From Mariniblastus sp. (lineage in GTDB: Bacteria > Planctomycetota > Planctomycetia > Pirellulales > Pirellulaceae), in assembly GCA_022447555.1 (NCBI GenBank), contig JAKVBF010000005.1, forward strand, positions 1-53,427: a stretch of 53,427 bases of DNA, written 5' to 3'. Both the position numbers and the translations under genes were made by a program. Below the pieces are notes generated by a model. That model ran no database searches. It saw only the letters and a list, made by a program, of their open reading frames with translations, and was not told the origin of the DNA. Numbering within the stretch: the stretch's first letter is position 1; the number at the start of each line of letters is the position of its first letter. Positions 41,446 through 50,815 of the stretch are shown here, in pieces.

Positions 41446-43779
41446 ATGTCCCAAGATAAATTCCACCCCGAGAGTTTCGCTCCCGGCCAGGATCCGCAAG
41501 ATGGTTACGCCGAGGCGTCTTCAAGGACCGCTCCACCGTCCCCGATTCCTGGATATGAGCTGCAAAGTTTTCTAGGACGCGGAGCCTATGGTGAGGTGTG
41601 GTCAGCCCGGGATCAAAAAACGGGTCGCAGTGTGGCTATCAAGTTTTATTCAAGCAAGACCTCGGAAGACATTCAATTGCTGGCTCGCGAGGTGGAGAAA
41701 CTAGTCGTTCTCGCGGCAGATCGATATGTCGTTCAGCTATTGGACGTCGGCTGGGACGCCTCACCGCCCTACTACGTAATGGACTACATTGAGCGAGGAT
41801 CACTTGAGGAAAAGCTGGTTCACGGTCAAGTTGTATCGTCGGTAGAGGCGACTGATTTATTTACGGAGCTCGCTACCGGGATGATGCATTTACACGGGAA
41901 AGGAATCTTGCATTGTGATTTGAAACCGGGAAACGTTCTTTTGGACCGGGATGGCAAGCCTCGATTAGCCGACTTCGGGCAGGCAAGGTTGCAGTCCGAG
42001 GCGACCGCCTCATTAGGAACTCTTTTTTATATGGCTCCGGAGCAGGCCGACACCCAGGCTGTTCCGGATCAGCGATGGGATGTCTACGGTTTGGGCGCAT
42101 TGTTTTACAGCATGTTGACCGGGAAACCACCCTATTACCACCAAGCGCTGGCGGAATCACTCCAAGCGAGTGACGGGATCCAAGATCGGCTGCTTAAGTA
42201 TCGCCAAGCCTTGGAGTCAGCGAAACAGCCCGTAGCGCATCGCAGGGTTGAGGGGGTCGATTGGAGTTTGGCCGAGATTATCGATCGTTGTATCGCTGTC
42301 GACCCGGACAAGAGGTTTAACAGCATACAGGATGTACTGTTTGCCCTGCGCCAGCGTGAGTTAGCAAAGACTCGCCGCCCTTTATTGGTGCTGGGTTTTC
42401 TAGCCCCGATGGTCTTGCTGGCGGTGGTCGGCTGCTTTTCCTGGTACGCGTATCAGCAAGCGAAAAAGGAAACGGAATCCGCGGTCGTGAATAAAGCCGT
42501 TGAAAGCAATTTGTTCGCGGCTAAATTAGCCGCGCGTAGTGTTGCAGAGAAGGTCGATGACTATTATCGAGCGGTGATGGGATTAGCAAGGTCCCCAGAA
42601 TTTATGGTGGACTTTGAACGGTTGGTCAACGATTCCGATTTTAAAGAATTGAGACAGAAATTGGCCAATCCAAATACTAATTCCGACGCGACGCTCGATC
42701 CGTTGCGAAGAGACTTTCTCTCGGGTTATTCCATTCGTAATCAGGTTGATCGCCATCTACAGGAAAGGATGGACAACCTTTTTGGTCAATGGCCCGAGGC
42801 GGCGAGCTGGGTGGTATACGATCGTCAAGGGAACCAGCTCGCGGCTCGGTTCAGTGCTTCCGAAACGGCTAACACAATCGGAAAAAATTACTCGTACCGA
42901 TCCTACTTTACAGGACGTGAACGGGACTTGGTTGTTCGGGGTGAAGCCGGCGAAGAGTTTTTTGACGTGAGTGAATCCCCGGATAACCGAACGATCATAA
43001 ATCGCCCGCACATGTCAGCGATTTTCTTAAGCCAAGCGACCCAGAATTGGAAAATTACGTTTTCGGCGCCCGTTCGGATTGACGGAGAAGTCGCCGGCGT
43101 GGTGGGGTGCTCTGTGGAGATGGGAGATTTTATAGATTTTGAAGACGGGAAAGGACAATACGCGATGCTGGTCGACAGTCGACCAGGTGATAACACAGGA
43201 GTCGTGCTGGAGCATCCTTTGTTTGATCAATTGAGGGAGGGTGGTGAGGAATTGCCGAACAGCTTGACACGACTCCGCGTGGAGAACGTGGCGTCTTATG
43301 GGGCCAGTGCGATCCTGTTTACTGATCCCATTGCCGACGACGTGGAAGGTCGAGAGTTTCAAGGACTATGGATTGCGGCGGCCGAGCCGGTAACCCGGTT
43401 GAGTGAACGGGCAATGGAGACTGATTTTCATAGCAACGCCCCCGAACGAGATGTTTCGTCGCCGCCAAACCGTATCGCGACCGGTCTGTATGTTTTAGCA
43501 GCCGAAGACTACAGTTCGGTCATCCGGCCGGTCCGCGAATTGACGCGGCAATTAACTTGGCTCGGTTGGGGGGCGATCGGTTTCTTTCTCATCGTCGCGT
43601 TGGGGATGTGGCTATTTGTGATGCGATTGTTGGCTGAATCTCGTGAACGGTTGGGGCGAGCTTATTCGATGTCGGTCGACAGTAGCCTGATCGTGACCGG
43701 GGGCGGTATCGATGGAGATATTGTCGATGATCCATTTAGGACGGTGGGCCAATCCGCGTCGGATGCCGCGCCGGACTGA
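41446..43779 (+). CDS. Membrane Ser/Thr kinase with external Cache-like sensor domain
   Basis: About 777 aa from ATG at 41446 (MSQDKFHPES); a frame from 41368 adds 26 residues with no family sequence. The N-terminal kinase domain (about 35-290) has the P-loop LQSFLGRGAYGEVWSARD, Lys66 in VAIKFYSS, catalytic loop HCDLKPGN (Asp158) and DFGQARL (Asp176). A membrane helix lies at about 312-336 (LVLGFLAPMVLLAVVGCF), then an extracytoplasmic domain of about 365 residues that looks like a Cache sensor (ASWVVYDRQGNQLAARF, NYSYRSYFTGRE, WKITFSAPVRIDGEVAGVVG), a second helix at about 703-728 and a short cytoplasmic tail. Thus the kinase precedes the sensor, the reverse of a common bacterial order. Small-molecule binding would be signalled inward. 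The ligand is unknown. Confidence 0.88.
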   Translation: MSQDKFHPESFAPGQDPQDGYAEASSRTAPPSPIPGYELQSFLGRGAYGEVWSARDQKTGRSVAIKFYSSKTSEDIQLLAREVEKLVVLAADRYVVQLLDVGWDASPPYYVMDYIERGSLEEKLVHGQVVSSVEATDLFTELATGMMHLHGKGILHCDLKPGNVLLDRDGKPRLADFGQARLQSEATASLGTLFYMAPEQADTQAVPDQRWDVYGLGALFYSMLTGKPPYYHQALAESLQASDGIQDRLLKYRQALESAKQPVAHRRVEGVDWSLAEIIDRCIAVDPDKRFNSIQDVLFALRQRELAKTRRPLLVLGFLAPMVLLAVVGCFSWYAYQQAKKETESAVVNKAVESNLFAAKLAARSVAEKVDDYYRAVMGLARSPEFMVDFERLVNDSDFKELRQKLANPNTNSDATLDPLRRDFLSGYSIRNQVDRHLQERMDNLFGQWPEAASWVVYDRQGNQLAARFSASETANTIGKNYSYRSYFTGRERDLVVRGEAGEEFFDVSESPDNRTIINRPHMSAIFLSQATQNWKITFSAPVRIDGEVAGVVGCSVEMGDFIDFEDGKGQYAMLVDSRPGDNTGVVLEHPLFDQLREGGEELPNSLTRLRVENVASYGASAILFTDPIADDVEGREFQGLWIAAAEPVTRLSERAMETDFHSNAPERDVSSPPNRIATGLYVLAAEDYSSVIRPVRELTRQLTWLGWGAIGFFLIVALGMWLFVMRLLAESRERLGRAYSMSVDSSLIVTGGGIDGDIVDDPFRTVGQSASDAAPD

Positions 43780-43808
43780 TTGAAGGTCGATCCTTTTGTC
43801 CGTCAAAG

Positions 43809-44753
43809 TTAATACCCAGAGCCAGACTCGCTGATCGTTTCGATTGGATGCCAAGTCGTTTTGACTTCGCAGAAATCGGCAATTAGATATGGATTTTGGC
43901 TCTCCAGCCGTGTCCAAGGTCGCTCGTATCGGCGGACGCGTTTCAAATTGCTGGTCGCCTTTTCCTCGATCATCTGAAGGGTCGTCTTGTTTCTACGCCC
44001 GTTGGAGCGGTTCCAAGCGATCGCATTAATATCAAAATGGTCGGCGGCGGGAACGGCAAGTTCATCCAAGGATCCGGTCAGGATGTTCACCACGCCAGGA
44101 GGAACATCCGCTGTGGCCAAGACCTCTGCTAGGTTCACCGCGGAAATGGGCTTGCTCTCAGAAGCCAAACAGATTGTGGTGTTGCCGCTGGCGATGATGG
44201 GGGCCATGATTGAAATCACCCCAAGTAAGGGTTGATTGTCAGGCGCAATATGAAAAACGACGCCCATCGGTTCCAGTATGGATACGTTGAAATGTTCCGA
44301 GGCGACTGGATTGACGCTACCGAAAACTTGCTGGTATTTATCACACCATCCAGCGTAGTAGACCAGACGCTCAATGCTCATGTCGACCTCAGCTTGAGCT
44401 TGTCTCTCAGAGGATCCTTGATGATTAAGGTCTTGAATGAATTGCAGACGTCTCGCCTCAAGCAACTCGGCAATTCGGTAAAGAATCTGCGCTCGGTTGT
44501 ATGAGGTACGATTTGCCCAATGGGCTTGCGCCGATCGAGCTGCGGCTACGGCCTGGCGGACATCTTTTCGCGAACCCAGACAGAAATTTCCTAGTGAACG
44601 TCCCTTGACCCTTGGGGTGTAGAAACGTCCCGACTCGGTTCGAGGAAACTCGCCGCCAACGAACATCTTGTAGGTTTTCAACACCGGTATTCTTGAGGGA
44701 ACCATAAGTGTCGGAGCTGATTTTTTGTTTTTGGCCACGCGTTCAAACCTCAT
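43809..44753 (-). CDS. Truncated aldehyde-dehydrogenase-like protein lacking the catalytic domain
   Basis: 314 aa. The NAD-binding half of aldehyde dehydrogenase is clear: MFVGGEFPRTESGRFYTPRV, ARSAQAHWANRTSYNRAQIL, VEPMGVVF-like SILEPMGVVFHIAPDNQPLL, and AEVLATADVPPGVVNILTGS (about 225-244). After this it departs: there is no E-L-G-G block and no catalytic Cys, and it ends WHPIETISESGSGY. Classical family length is about 480. The frame is uninterrupted, so it is not a recent pseudogene; it may be a non-catalytic partner of the complete enzyme upstream. It is the last of three genes deoC, aldehyde dehydrogenase, this one; starts are 38 bases apart from the previous stop. Confidence 0.85.
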   Translation of the reverse strand: MRFERVAKNKKSAPTLMVPSRIPVLKTYKMFVGGEFPRTESGRFYTPRVKGRSLGNFCLGSRKDVRQAVAAARSAQAHWANRTSYNRAQILYRIAELLEARRLQFIQDLNHQGSSERQAQAEVDMSIERLVYYAGWCDKYQQVFGSVNPVASEHFNVSILEPMGVVFHIAPDNQPLLGVISIMAPIIASGNTTICLASESKPISAVNLAEVLATADVPPGVVNILTGSLDELAVPAADHFDINAIAWNRSNGRRNKTTLQMIEEKATSNLKRVRRYERPWTRLESQNPYLIADFCEVKTTWHPIETISESGSGY

Positions 44754-44791
44754 TCAGTTGGATGACAGGTGGGAGATGGTTTACCGGAGGC

Positions 44792-46246
44792 TTAGTGAAT
44801 GTCGAGATAGGCTTGTAAACCATGCAAGCCTCCTTCCCGGCCAAAGCCGCTTTCCTGATAACCACCAAAGGGTGATGTCGGGTCAAATTGGTTGTAGCTA
44901 TTTGCCCAGACCACACCCGCTCGCAATTGAGAGCTTAAGTTGAATATCTTCGATCCTTTATTGGTCCAGACGCCCGCCGACAATCCGTACGGGGTGTTGT
45001 TAGCTTTTTGTATAACTTCGGCCACCGTTCGGAAAGTTTGTATTGCGAGTACCGGGCCAAAAATTTCTTCTCGAGCGATTCGACTTGCTTGGCTCACTTG
45101 CGTAAACAGCGTTGGGCGGCACCAGAATCCCTCGTCGGGTAACGGGGCCTCTGGTTGATATCGTATGGCCCCTTCTGCCAGGCCCACATCGATGTACTCT
45201 TGAATGGTGTTGAGTTGTTGTCTCGAGTTGATCGCTCCGAGGTCGGTGTTTTTGTCCAACGGATTGCCGATAATTAAGCTCTGGACCCGATCTTTGATTT
45301 TTTCGATGACCTGTTGTGCGACCGATTCTTCGACAAACAGTCGACTACCTGCACAGCAGACCTGCCCCTGATTAAAATAAATTCCGTTGATCACACCCTC
45401 GACTGCTTGATCGATGGAGGCGTCGGCAAAAATAATGTTGGCTGCCTTTCCTCCGAGTTCTAGCGTGGAGCGTTTTCGCGTTCCGGCCAATGAGGCTTGA
45501 ATTGTTTTGCCAACTTCCGTGGAACCGGTAAAAGCAACCTTATCGACACCGGGATGCTCGACTAGGGCTTTGCCAACGTTACCATGCCCGGTGATAATAT
45601 TGACGACGCCGGGCGGAAGTTCAGCCTGCTGCAAAATCTCGCCTAGTCGAAGTGCCGTGAGCGACGTAGTTTCCGCCGGCTTCAAAACAACCGTGTTACC
45701 GGTCGCCAGTGCGGGCGCGATTTTCCAAGCGGCCATCAATAGCGGGAAGTTCCAGGGGATGACTTGTGCCGCCACGCCCAAAGGTCGGGGCCTTCGATTG
45801 GGAAAGGCGTAATCAAGCTTGTCGGCCCAGCCTGCGTAGTAAAAGAAGTGCGCGGCGGCCAGTGGGAGATCTACATCGCGTGATTCACGAATAGGCTTTC
45901 CACCATCGAGTGTTTCAAGGACTGCCAATTCGCGACTCCGTTCTTGAATGAGACGGGCGATTCGAAACAGGTACTTTCCCCGCTCGGAGGGTTTCATTCT
46001 GGACCAGTGTCGGTCGTACCCCTTTCTGGCGGCGCGGACGGCCACGTCCACATCCTGCGGTGTGGATTCCGTGATTCGAGATAACCGCTGTTCCGTAGCC
46101 GGATTGATGGAAGCGTATTTTTTAGAACCGGTCGAAGAGACGAACTCTCCATCAATGAATAAACCATAAGACTTCTCCAATTGGAGATGGTCTTGGCTTT
46201 CCAGAGCTGGTGATAGCGGCCATTGGTTTTCAGGAGACTGGTTCAT
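44792..46246 (-). CDS. Aldehyde dehydrogenase, NAD-dependent
   Basis: 484 aa. Oxidises an aldehyde to the acid using NAD(P)+. FIDGEFVSSTGSKKYASINP at the start, VIPWNFPLLMAAWKIAPALA (cofactor site), FTGSTEVGKTIQASLAG, the catalytic Glu in STLELGGKAANIIFADASID, catalytic Cys in FNQGQVCCAGSRLFVEE (about residues 278-294), and EEIFGPVLAIQTFRT. All catalytic residues are present, so it should be active. Next to deoC it probably removes acetaldehyde released from deoxyribose 5-phosphate. ATG start. Confidence 0.93.
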   Translation of the reverse strand: MNQSPENQWPLSPALESQDHLQLEKSYGLFIDGEFVSSTGSKKYASINPATEQRLSRITESTPQDVDVAVRAARKGYDRHWSRMKPSERGKYLFRIARLIQERSRELAVLETLDGGKPIRESRDVDLPLAAAHFFYYAGWADKLDYAFPNRRPRPLGVAAQVIPWNFPLLMAAWKIAPALATGNTVVLKPAETTSLTALRLGEILQQAELPPGVVNIITGHGNVGKALVEHPGVDKVAFTGSTEVGKTIQASLAGTRKRSTLELGGKAANIIFADASIDQAVEGVINGIYFNQGQVCCAGSRLFVEESVAQQVIEKIKDRVQSLIIGNPLDKNTDLGAINSRQQLNTIQEYIDVGLAEGAIRYQPEAPLPDEGFWCRPTLFTQVSQASRIAREEIFGPVLAIQTFRTVAEVIQKANNTPYGLSAGVWTNKGSKIFNLSSQLRAGVVWANSYNQFDPTSPFGGYQESGFGREGGLHGLQAYLDIH

Positions 46247-46319
46247 TTTGGTCAGAAGCTACAAGGTTGGGTTGTTTCTAGAAAAGGGATTGGCGATCGG
46301 GTGATGGCGTTCTATTCGA

Positions 46320-47222
46320 TCAATCGGCCGAAAAATATTGAGGTGCTTGGTAGCAGCCAGTTTTTTGTTTCACGATTTGCATCAAAACATCGTTCACGAG
46401 GCTGCTGGCTCCAAAGCGGAACCATTGGTTATTCAACCAGTCATTTCCGAGGGTTTCTTTGACCATTACCAAGTAATGTAATGCCAGCTTGGATTTTGAA
46501 ATTCCTCCTGCCGGTTTCATGCCCACCTGACGTCCTGTTCGGCGGTGATAATCTCTGATGGCTTCGATCATGACCAGAGTCACAGGAAGGGTTGCGGCTG
46601 GTTTGATTTTGCCCGTGGAGGTTTTAATAAAATCAGCGCCTGCCTCCATCGCGAGGTCGCTGGCTAATCGAACTTTATCAAAGGTGCCCAGTTCCCCGGT
46701 TTCTAGGATGACCTTAAGGCGAGCTTTACCACACGCCTCTTTGACAGCGGCAATTTCATCGAACACGTAGCGATAATCTCCTGTGTGGAATCGTCCACGT
46801 GAAATGACCATATCAATTTCGTCGGCGCCCGAATCGATTGCATAAGCGACTTCGGCCAGTTTGATATCGAGTGATGAATTGCCGCTGGGGAAGGCTGTGG
46901 CAACCGATGCGACTTTAATGGAGGTACCCAATAATTCCTGTTTGGCGATGGCCACCAGATTGGGGTAGACGCAAACCGCCGCAACAGTTGGCAAGCCGGC
47001 GACGGCGGCGTGTACCTGTTTCGCTTTGGTGCAAAGCTGACGCACCTTTCCAGGTGTGTCCATCCCTTCGAGTGTGGTCAGGTCAATCATGTTGAGCACC
47101 ATTTTCAAACCCTGCATTTTGGATTCGTTTTTGATACTGCGAGTGCAGAAACGCTTGGCGCGCTGGACGACACCGACTTGGTCAATCGGTGGGCTGTTCA
47201 GAGTGGGAAAGGGTATGGTCAC
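46320..47222 (-). CDS. deoC: Deoxyribose-phosphate aldolase
   Basis: 300 aa, class I aldolase that splits 2-deoxyribose 5-phosphate to acetaldehyde and glyceraldehyde 3-phosphate. The Schiff-base Lys is in EAGADFIKTSTGKIKPAAT and the second Lys in RQVGMKPAGGISKSKLAL; the front half is VAGLPTVAAVCVYPNLVAIA and ATAFPSGNSSLDIKLAEVAY. Length exceeds a minimal DeoC (about 220-260 aa) by an N-terminal lead. GTG start with AAGG about ten bases upstream. It heads the deoC-aldehyde dehydrogenase-truncated dehydrogenase run. By family knowledge similar sets occur in actinobacteria and planctomycetes for use of deoxyribonucleosides. Confidence 0.93.
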   Translation of the reverse strand: MTIPFPTLNSPPIDQVGVVQRAKRFCTRSIKNESKMQGLKMVLNMIDLTTLEGMDTPGKVRQLCTKAKQVHAAVAGLPTVAAVCVYPNLVAIAKQELLGTSIKVASVATAFPSGNSSLDIKLAEVAYAIDSGADEIDMVISRGRFHTGDYRYVFDEIAAVKEACGKARLKVILETGELGTFDKVRLASDLAMEAGADFIKTSTGKIKPAATLPVTLVMIEAIRDYHRRTGRQVGMKPAGGISKSKLALHYLVMVKETLGNDWLNNQWFRFGASSLVNDVLMQIVKQKTGCYQAPQYFSAD

Positions 47223-47728
47223 GGGAGCCTTGGGCGTTTTACGGGCGTTTCATTAGTTTGGATGTTTACCAATTGCTTGCCGTCGATAGTTGGTGTGATC
47301 AGGGGGCCAGCGAACGGGTTTCGGCGGATGACGGGAGTTCCCAATCAGTCCGTTTACTCTATTCTAGCTCGCATTTAAGAAGTATTCTGAAAACTACCCC
47401 ATTCTACAAACTGCCCTAAATACCTTACATTTGCTACAAACCGGCCTGGTGAGACGTTTTGATGGGGCGAAGCCCTCGGCATCAAGACTCGTTGGGCCGT
47501 GATTTGCCGCGTTGTCGAACCCTGCTACTTCCGCGCAAAAGAGGGCTTATTTTCGTTGGTGATCCGGTTTGTTGGGTTCGCTTGGAGGGTCCTGGGTAGC
47601 GGCGAGCCAGCGGTGCGGGCGGGATTGTTTGAGTGCAAAGCGGCCGGTTGTCTGGAATGACTGAATCTCGCGAGATAGATCGTGTGAGGGAGCAAGGCCA
47701 ATGCCATCTTTCGGGGGGCAATATATTT
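47223..47728. other. Gene-free stretch between glpD and deoC
   Basis: 506 bases with no accepted gene. ORFs at 47525-47707 and 47482-47799 on the minus strand overlap the glpD end and lack start signals or conserved look. A strong hairpin lies at 47456-47488 (listed separately), and the last 80 bases before deoC may hold its promoter. Confidence 0.55.
47456..47488 (-). repeat. Stable hairpin in the glpD-deoC interval
   Basis: GTTTTGATG (47456-47464) pairs with CATCAAGAC (47480-47488) with one G-T mismatch, and inside it GGGC-GAA-GCCC forms a tight inner stem. There is no T-tract right after on either strand. It may be a transcript-end stabiliser for glpD, a regulatory RNA structure, or part of a repeat family not visible here. 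Confidence 0.5.
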
Positions 47729-49300
47729 TCAATCAACGAGGCGGTAGCCTGAAGCAAGTTCTCTGAATTGCCGCGACTGATCAGCGATCCATCGGTCATC
47801 TTGTTGGAGTTCCCGCGCCATCAAAGCGGCGACATCGGCTGCGCATTCCGCCGCGGCCTCGGCATCGAGCAATAACGCTCTCGTCCGCCGAGCTAGAACA
47901 TCCTCAACGGTTCTTGCGTATTCGAAACGGACCGCATAGACCACGGCACCCCGCAGGTAGGGCAAGTTGGCATGAAGGCGCTCGTGTCCCCCGTCGATCG
48001 AATCGCATACTGCGGTGACTTCTACGGCGTCGGCCCCATAAACTCGCAGCCAGTTCTCCTTGGGCATGTTGATGTCGCCGCGATCCAGCCAGCCTCTCAG
48101 GCGCAAATTCTCGGTGATGCAGTTCCGACGTTCTAAGCCGCCGACATCGGCAGCGTGGTTCATTACATCCTCGGCCATGTGTCGATAGGTCGTCCATTTC
48201 CCTCCGACCACAGAGACCAGGCCGCCGCGAGAAACGATGACCTCGTGCTCGCGAGAGATGTTCTTGGTGGCGGTCGCATCTTGTTTAATCAGTGGACGCA
48301 GGCCGGCAAACACGCTTAACACATCGCTGCGTTTAGGGTCGCGGGCCATATACCGCGCGGCGTTTCTTAAAATGAATTCTACTTCCTCTTTGGTGGCGCG
48401 AGGTTCCAGTTGGGGATGGGGTGTCTTTTCGTCGGTGGTTCCGGCGAGGCAATGGTCGTGCCAGGGGATAACGAACAGAACGCGATCGTCATCCGTGTAG
48501 GGAACCATAATCGCGGTGTCGCCTTTGAGGAACGAGCGATCTAGGACTAGGTGAACACCGCGGCTGGGTTCGATAATTGGTGCGGCCTGAGCTTCGTCCA
48601 TCCGTCTCACCGAATCCGAGAAAACACCCGTCGCGTTGACCACAACTTTACCCATCGCCTCGTGCTCTTTTCCCGTTTCCGCGTCGTGAAAACAGACGCC
48701 GGCAACATGGTCCTGAGAATCTCGAATCAAACGGATGACGCGAGCATGATTCAGAGGGACACAGCCGAGGTCCGCTGCGGTGCGAGCGAGCGTAAGACAC
48801 ATTCTCGAATCATCGAATTGACCGTCGTGGTACTCAGTCCCCCCATACAGACCATCCGGTTCCAGATTGGGAATCGCCTGAAGTGTCTGTTCGGCGTTTA
48901 GGGTGCGCGAGGGTGCGAGGTTTAAGCGGCCGGCTAATAAATCGTACAGTTTTAGGCCGACTCCGTAAAAAGGTCCTTCCCACCAGCTGTAACGCGGGAC
49001 GATGAACGGCAAATCAGTCACTAAATGTGGCGCGTTTTGATACAACAAGCCTCGTTCATAAAGTGCCTCCCGAACCAACGAGATGTTTCCTTGTTGCAAG
49101 TAACGAACCCCACCATGAACCAATTTTGTGGACCGACTACTGGTCCCTTTAGCAAAATCGACCTGTTCCAGCAAAAGGGTTCGGTAACCTCGACCCGCTG
49201 CGTCGACCGCCGCGCCCATTCCGCTGGCTCCGCCTCCAATGATGATCACGTCCCAAAGATCTGTTTGTTGAATTTGGTCCACAAGATTGTTGCGGTTCAT
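47729..49300 (-). CDS. glpD: Aerobic glycerol-3-phosphate dehydrogenase (FAD)
   Basis: 523 aa, membrane-associated flavoprotein passing electrons from glycerol 3-phosphate to the quinone pool. FAD motif LWDVIIIGGGASGMGAAVDA (about residues 15-34), LLLEQVDFAKGTSSRSTKLV then HGGVRYLQ (about 41-68), and the GlpD block FVIPWHDHCLAGTTDEKTPH (about 274-293), followed by VLSVFAGLRPLIKQD. Full length. The ATG overlaps the glpK stop by four bases (ATGA), so the two are translated together. Confidence 0.95.
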   Translation of the reverse strand: MNRNNLVDQIQQTDLWDVIIIGGGASGMGAAVDAAGRGYRTLLLEQVDFAKGTSSRSTKLVHGGVRYLQQGNISLVREALYERGLLYQNAPHLVTDLPFIVPRYSWWEGPFYGVGLKLYDLLAGRLNLAPSRTLNAEQTLQAIPNLEPDGLYGGTEYHDGQFDDSRMCLTLARTAADLGCVPLNHARVIRLIRDSQDHVAGVCFHDAETGKEHEAMGKVVVNATGVFSDSVRRMDEAQAAPIIEPSRGVHLVLDRSFLKGDTAIMVPYTDDDRVLFVIPWHDHCLAGTTDEKTPHPQLEPRATKEEVEFILRNAARYMARDPKRSDVLSVFAGLRPLIKQDATATKNISREHEVIVSRGGLVSVVGGKWTTYRHMAEDVMNHAADVGGLERRNCITENLRLRGWLDRGDINMPKENWLRVYGADAVEVTAVCDSIDGGHERLHANLPYLRGAVVYAVRFEYARTVEDVLARRTRALLLDAEAAAECAADVAALMARELQQDDRWIADQSRQFRELASGYRLVD

Positions 49301-50799
49301 TCGTTCGTCTCCTCAGTCCAATGCTTGGATCGCTCGACGGCCTTATGCCAGAGTTTCATCTGTTTTTTTCGCTCAGTCTCTGAAATAGTGGGTGAAAATT
49401 CACGCTCAAGAATCCAGTGGTTCGTCAGGTCGTCTGGGCTGGAATAGATTCCCGTTGAGAGTCCGGCCATGAATGCGGCACCCAATGCGGTCGTTTCAAG
49501 CACCTCGGGCCTTCGTACGCATCGGTCGAGCAGGTCGGCCTGGATTTTCATCAAAACGTCACTGGCGGCTGCACCCCCGTCAACGCGAACTTCGGTTAAT
49601 CGAACACCCGAATCCTTTTCCATGGCCCGTAGAAGATCGACCACTTGAAATGCGATCCCTTCAAGCGTGGCCCGTGCAATGTGGGCAGCCGTACTGCCCC
49701 GAGTGAGGCCTTGGATTGTGGCCCGAGCAAAGGGGTCCCATACCGGAGCACCGAATCCGGCGAAGGCGGGTACCATGAATACGCCGCCATTATCGGAAAC
49801 CGATAAAGCAAGTTCATTCACTTCGGCCGCCGTTTCAATGATCCCGAGTCCATCCCGTAGCCATTGGACCGCGGCCCCGCCCATGAAAATGCTCCCCTCT
49901 AGAGCGTATACAGGTTGCTGGCCCTCGATTTGCCACGCGACGGTCGATAACAGGCCATGTTGACTCGCGACTACCTCGTTTCCAGTATTCATTAATAGGA
50001 AACAGCCTGTGCCATAAGTGGTTTTGGCCATGCCTGCCTCGATGCAGGCCTGACCAAATAGAGCGGCTTGTTGATCCCCAATCATTCCACCAATTGGGAT
50101 TGGGGCCCCAAGAAGCTCCGTTTGGGACTCGCCAAAGTAACAGCTGCATGGCCGCACGACAGGTAAGATCGATTTGGGGATCTCAAATAACCTCAATAGT
50201 TCTTCATCCCAGTCGCCAGTATGCAGATTAAACAAAAGGGTTCTGCAGGCGTTGGATATATCCGTGGCGTGAACCTGTCCTCCCGTGAGGTGCCATAGCA
50301 GCCAACTGTCAATGGTGCCGAAGGCCAAGAGTCCCGCTTCGGCGGCAGCTCTGGCTCCGTCGACGTTGTCAAGAAGCCAGCCAATTTTACTGGCACTGAA
50401 ATAGGGATCCAACCGAAGGCCTGTCGCTTCTCGGACGCGCTTTTTATTTACAGGGGTGGCGTGACTTGCAATGGCTTCCGCCGTTCGCCGATCCTGCCAA
50501 ACGATGGCATGATGGATCGGCTCTCCCGTCTCGCGGTTCCAGATCACCACGGTTTCACGTTGATTGGTGATCCCGATCGCTGACAGGTCTTTGGCGGCTA
50601 AACCGGACTGGTCCAATGCCTCGCGCATGGTTTGGAATTGAGTGTCGCGTATCTCGTTGGCGTCGTGTTCGACCCAGCCAGGTACCGGGAAATGCTGTTT
50701 AAATTCATGTTGGGCCATTCCGATGGATTGGCCATGCTCATCAAATATGATCGTGCGACAGCTCGTGGTGCCCTCGTCGAGTGACATTAAATAAGGCAT
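49297..50799 (-). CDS. glpK: Glycerol kinase
   Basis: 500 aa. Phosphorylates glycerol with ATP. SLDEGTTSCRTIIFDEHGQS (about residues 5-24), GITNQRETVVIWNRETGEPI (about 76-95), IHHAIVWQDRRTAEAI, TYGTGCFLLMNTGNEVV (about 261-277) and VRVDGGAAASDVLMKIQADL (about 399-418). These are the FGGY kinase signatures of GlpK. The usual Thr/Arg of the first loop reads TTSCR. ATG start. It precedes glpD with overlap; the molybdopterin oxidoreductase gene ends 16 bases upstream, which suggests one operon of three genes. Confidence 0.95.
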   Translation of the reverse strand: MPYLMSLDEGTTSCRTIIFDEHGQSIGMAQHEFKQHFPVPGWVEHDANEIRDTQFQTMREALDQSGLAAKDLSAIGITNQRETVVIWNRETGEPIHHAIVWQDRRTAEAIASHATPVNKKRVREATGLRLDPYFSASKIGWLLDNVDGARAAAEAGLLAFGTIDSWLLWHLTGGQVHATDISNACRTLLFNLHTGDWDEELLRLFEIPKSILPVVRPCSCYFGESQTELLGAPIPIGGMIGDQQAALFGQACIEAGMAKTTYGTGCFLLMNTGNEVVASQHGLLSTVAWQIEGQQPVYALEGSIFMGGAAVQWLRDGLGIIETAAEVNELALSVSDNGGVFMVPAFAGFGAPVWDPFARATIQGLTRGSTAAHIARATLEGIAFQVVDLLRAMEKDSGVRLTEVRVDGGAAASDVLMKIQADLLDRCVRRPEVLETTALGAAFMAGLSTGIYSSPDDLTNHWILEREFSPTISETERKKQMKLWHKAVERSKHWTEETNE

Positions 50800-50815
50800 G
50801 CAGTTTTTGCTCCGG

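Noticed and set aside
43809-44753. Calling the short aldehyde-dehydrogenase-like gene a pseudogene.
   Set aside because: The frame is open, has its own start and a distinct, well-formed C-terminus, so a true short protein is more likely than recent truncation.
47482-47799. Minus-strand ORFs after glpD (105 and 60 codons).
   Set aside because: They overlap the glpD end or lack start signals, and their composition is not protein-like.
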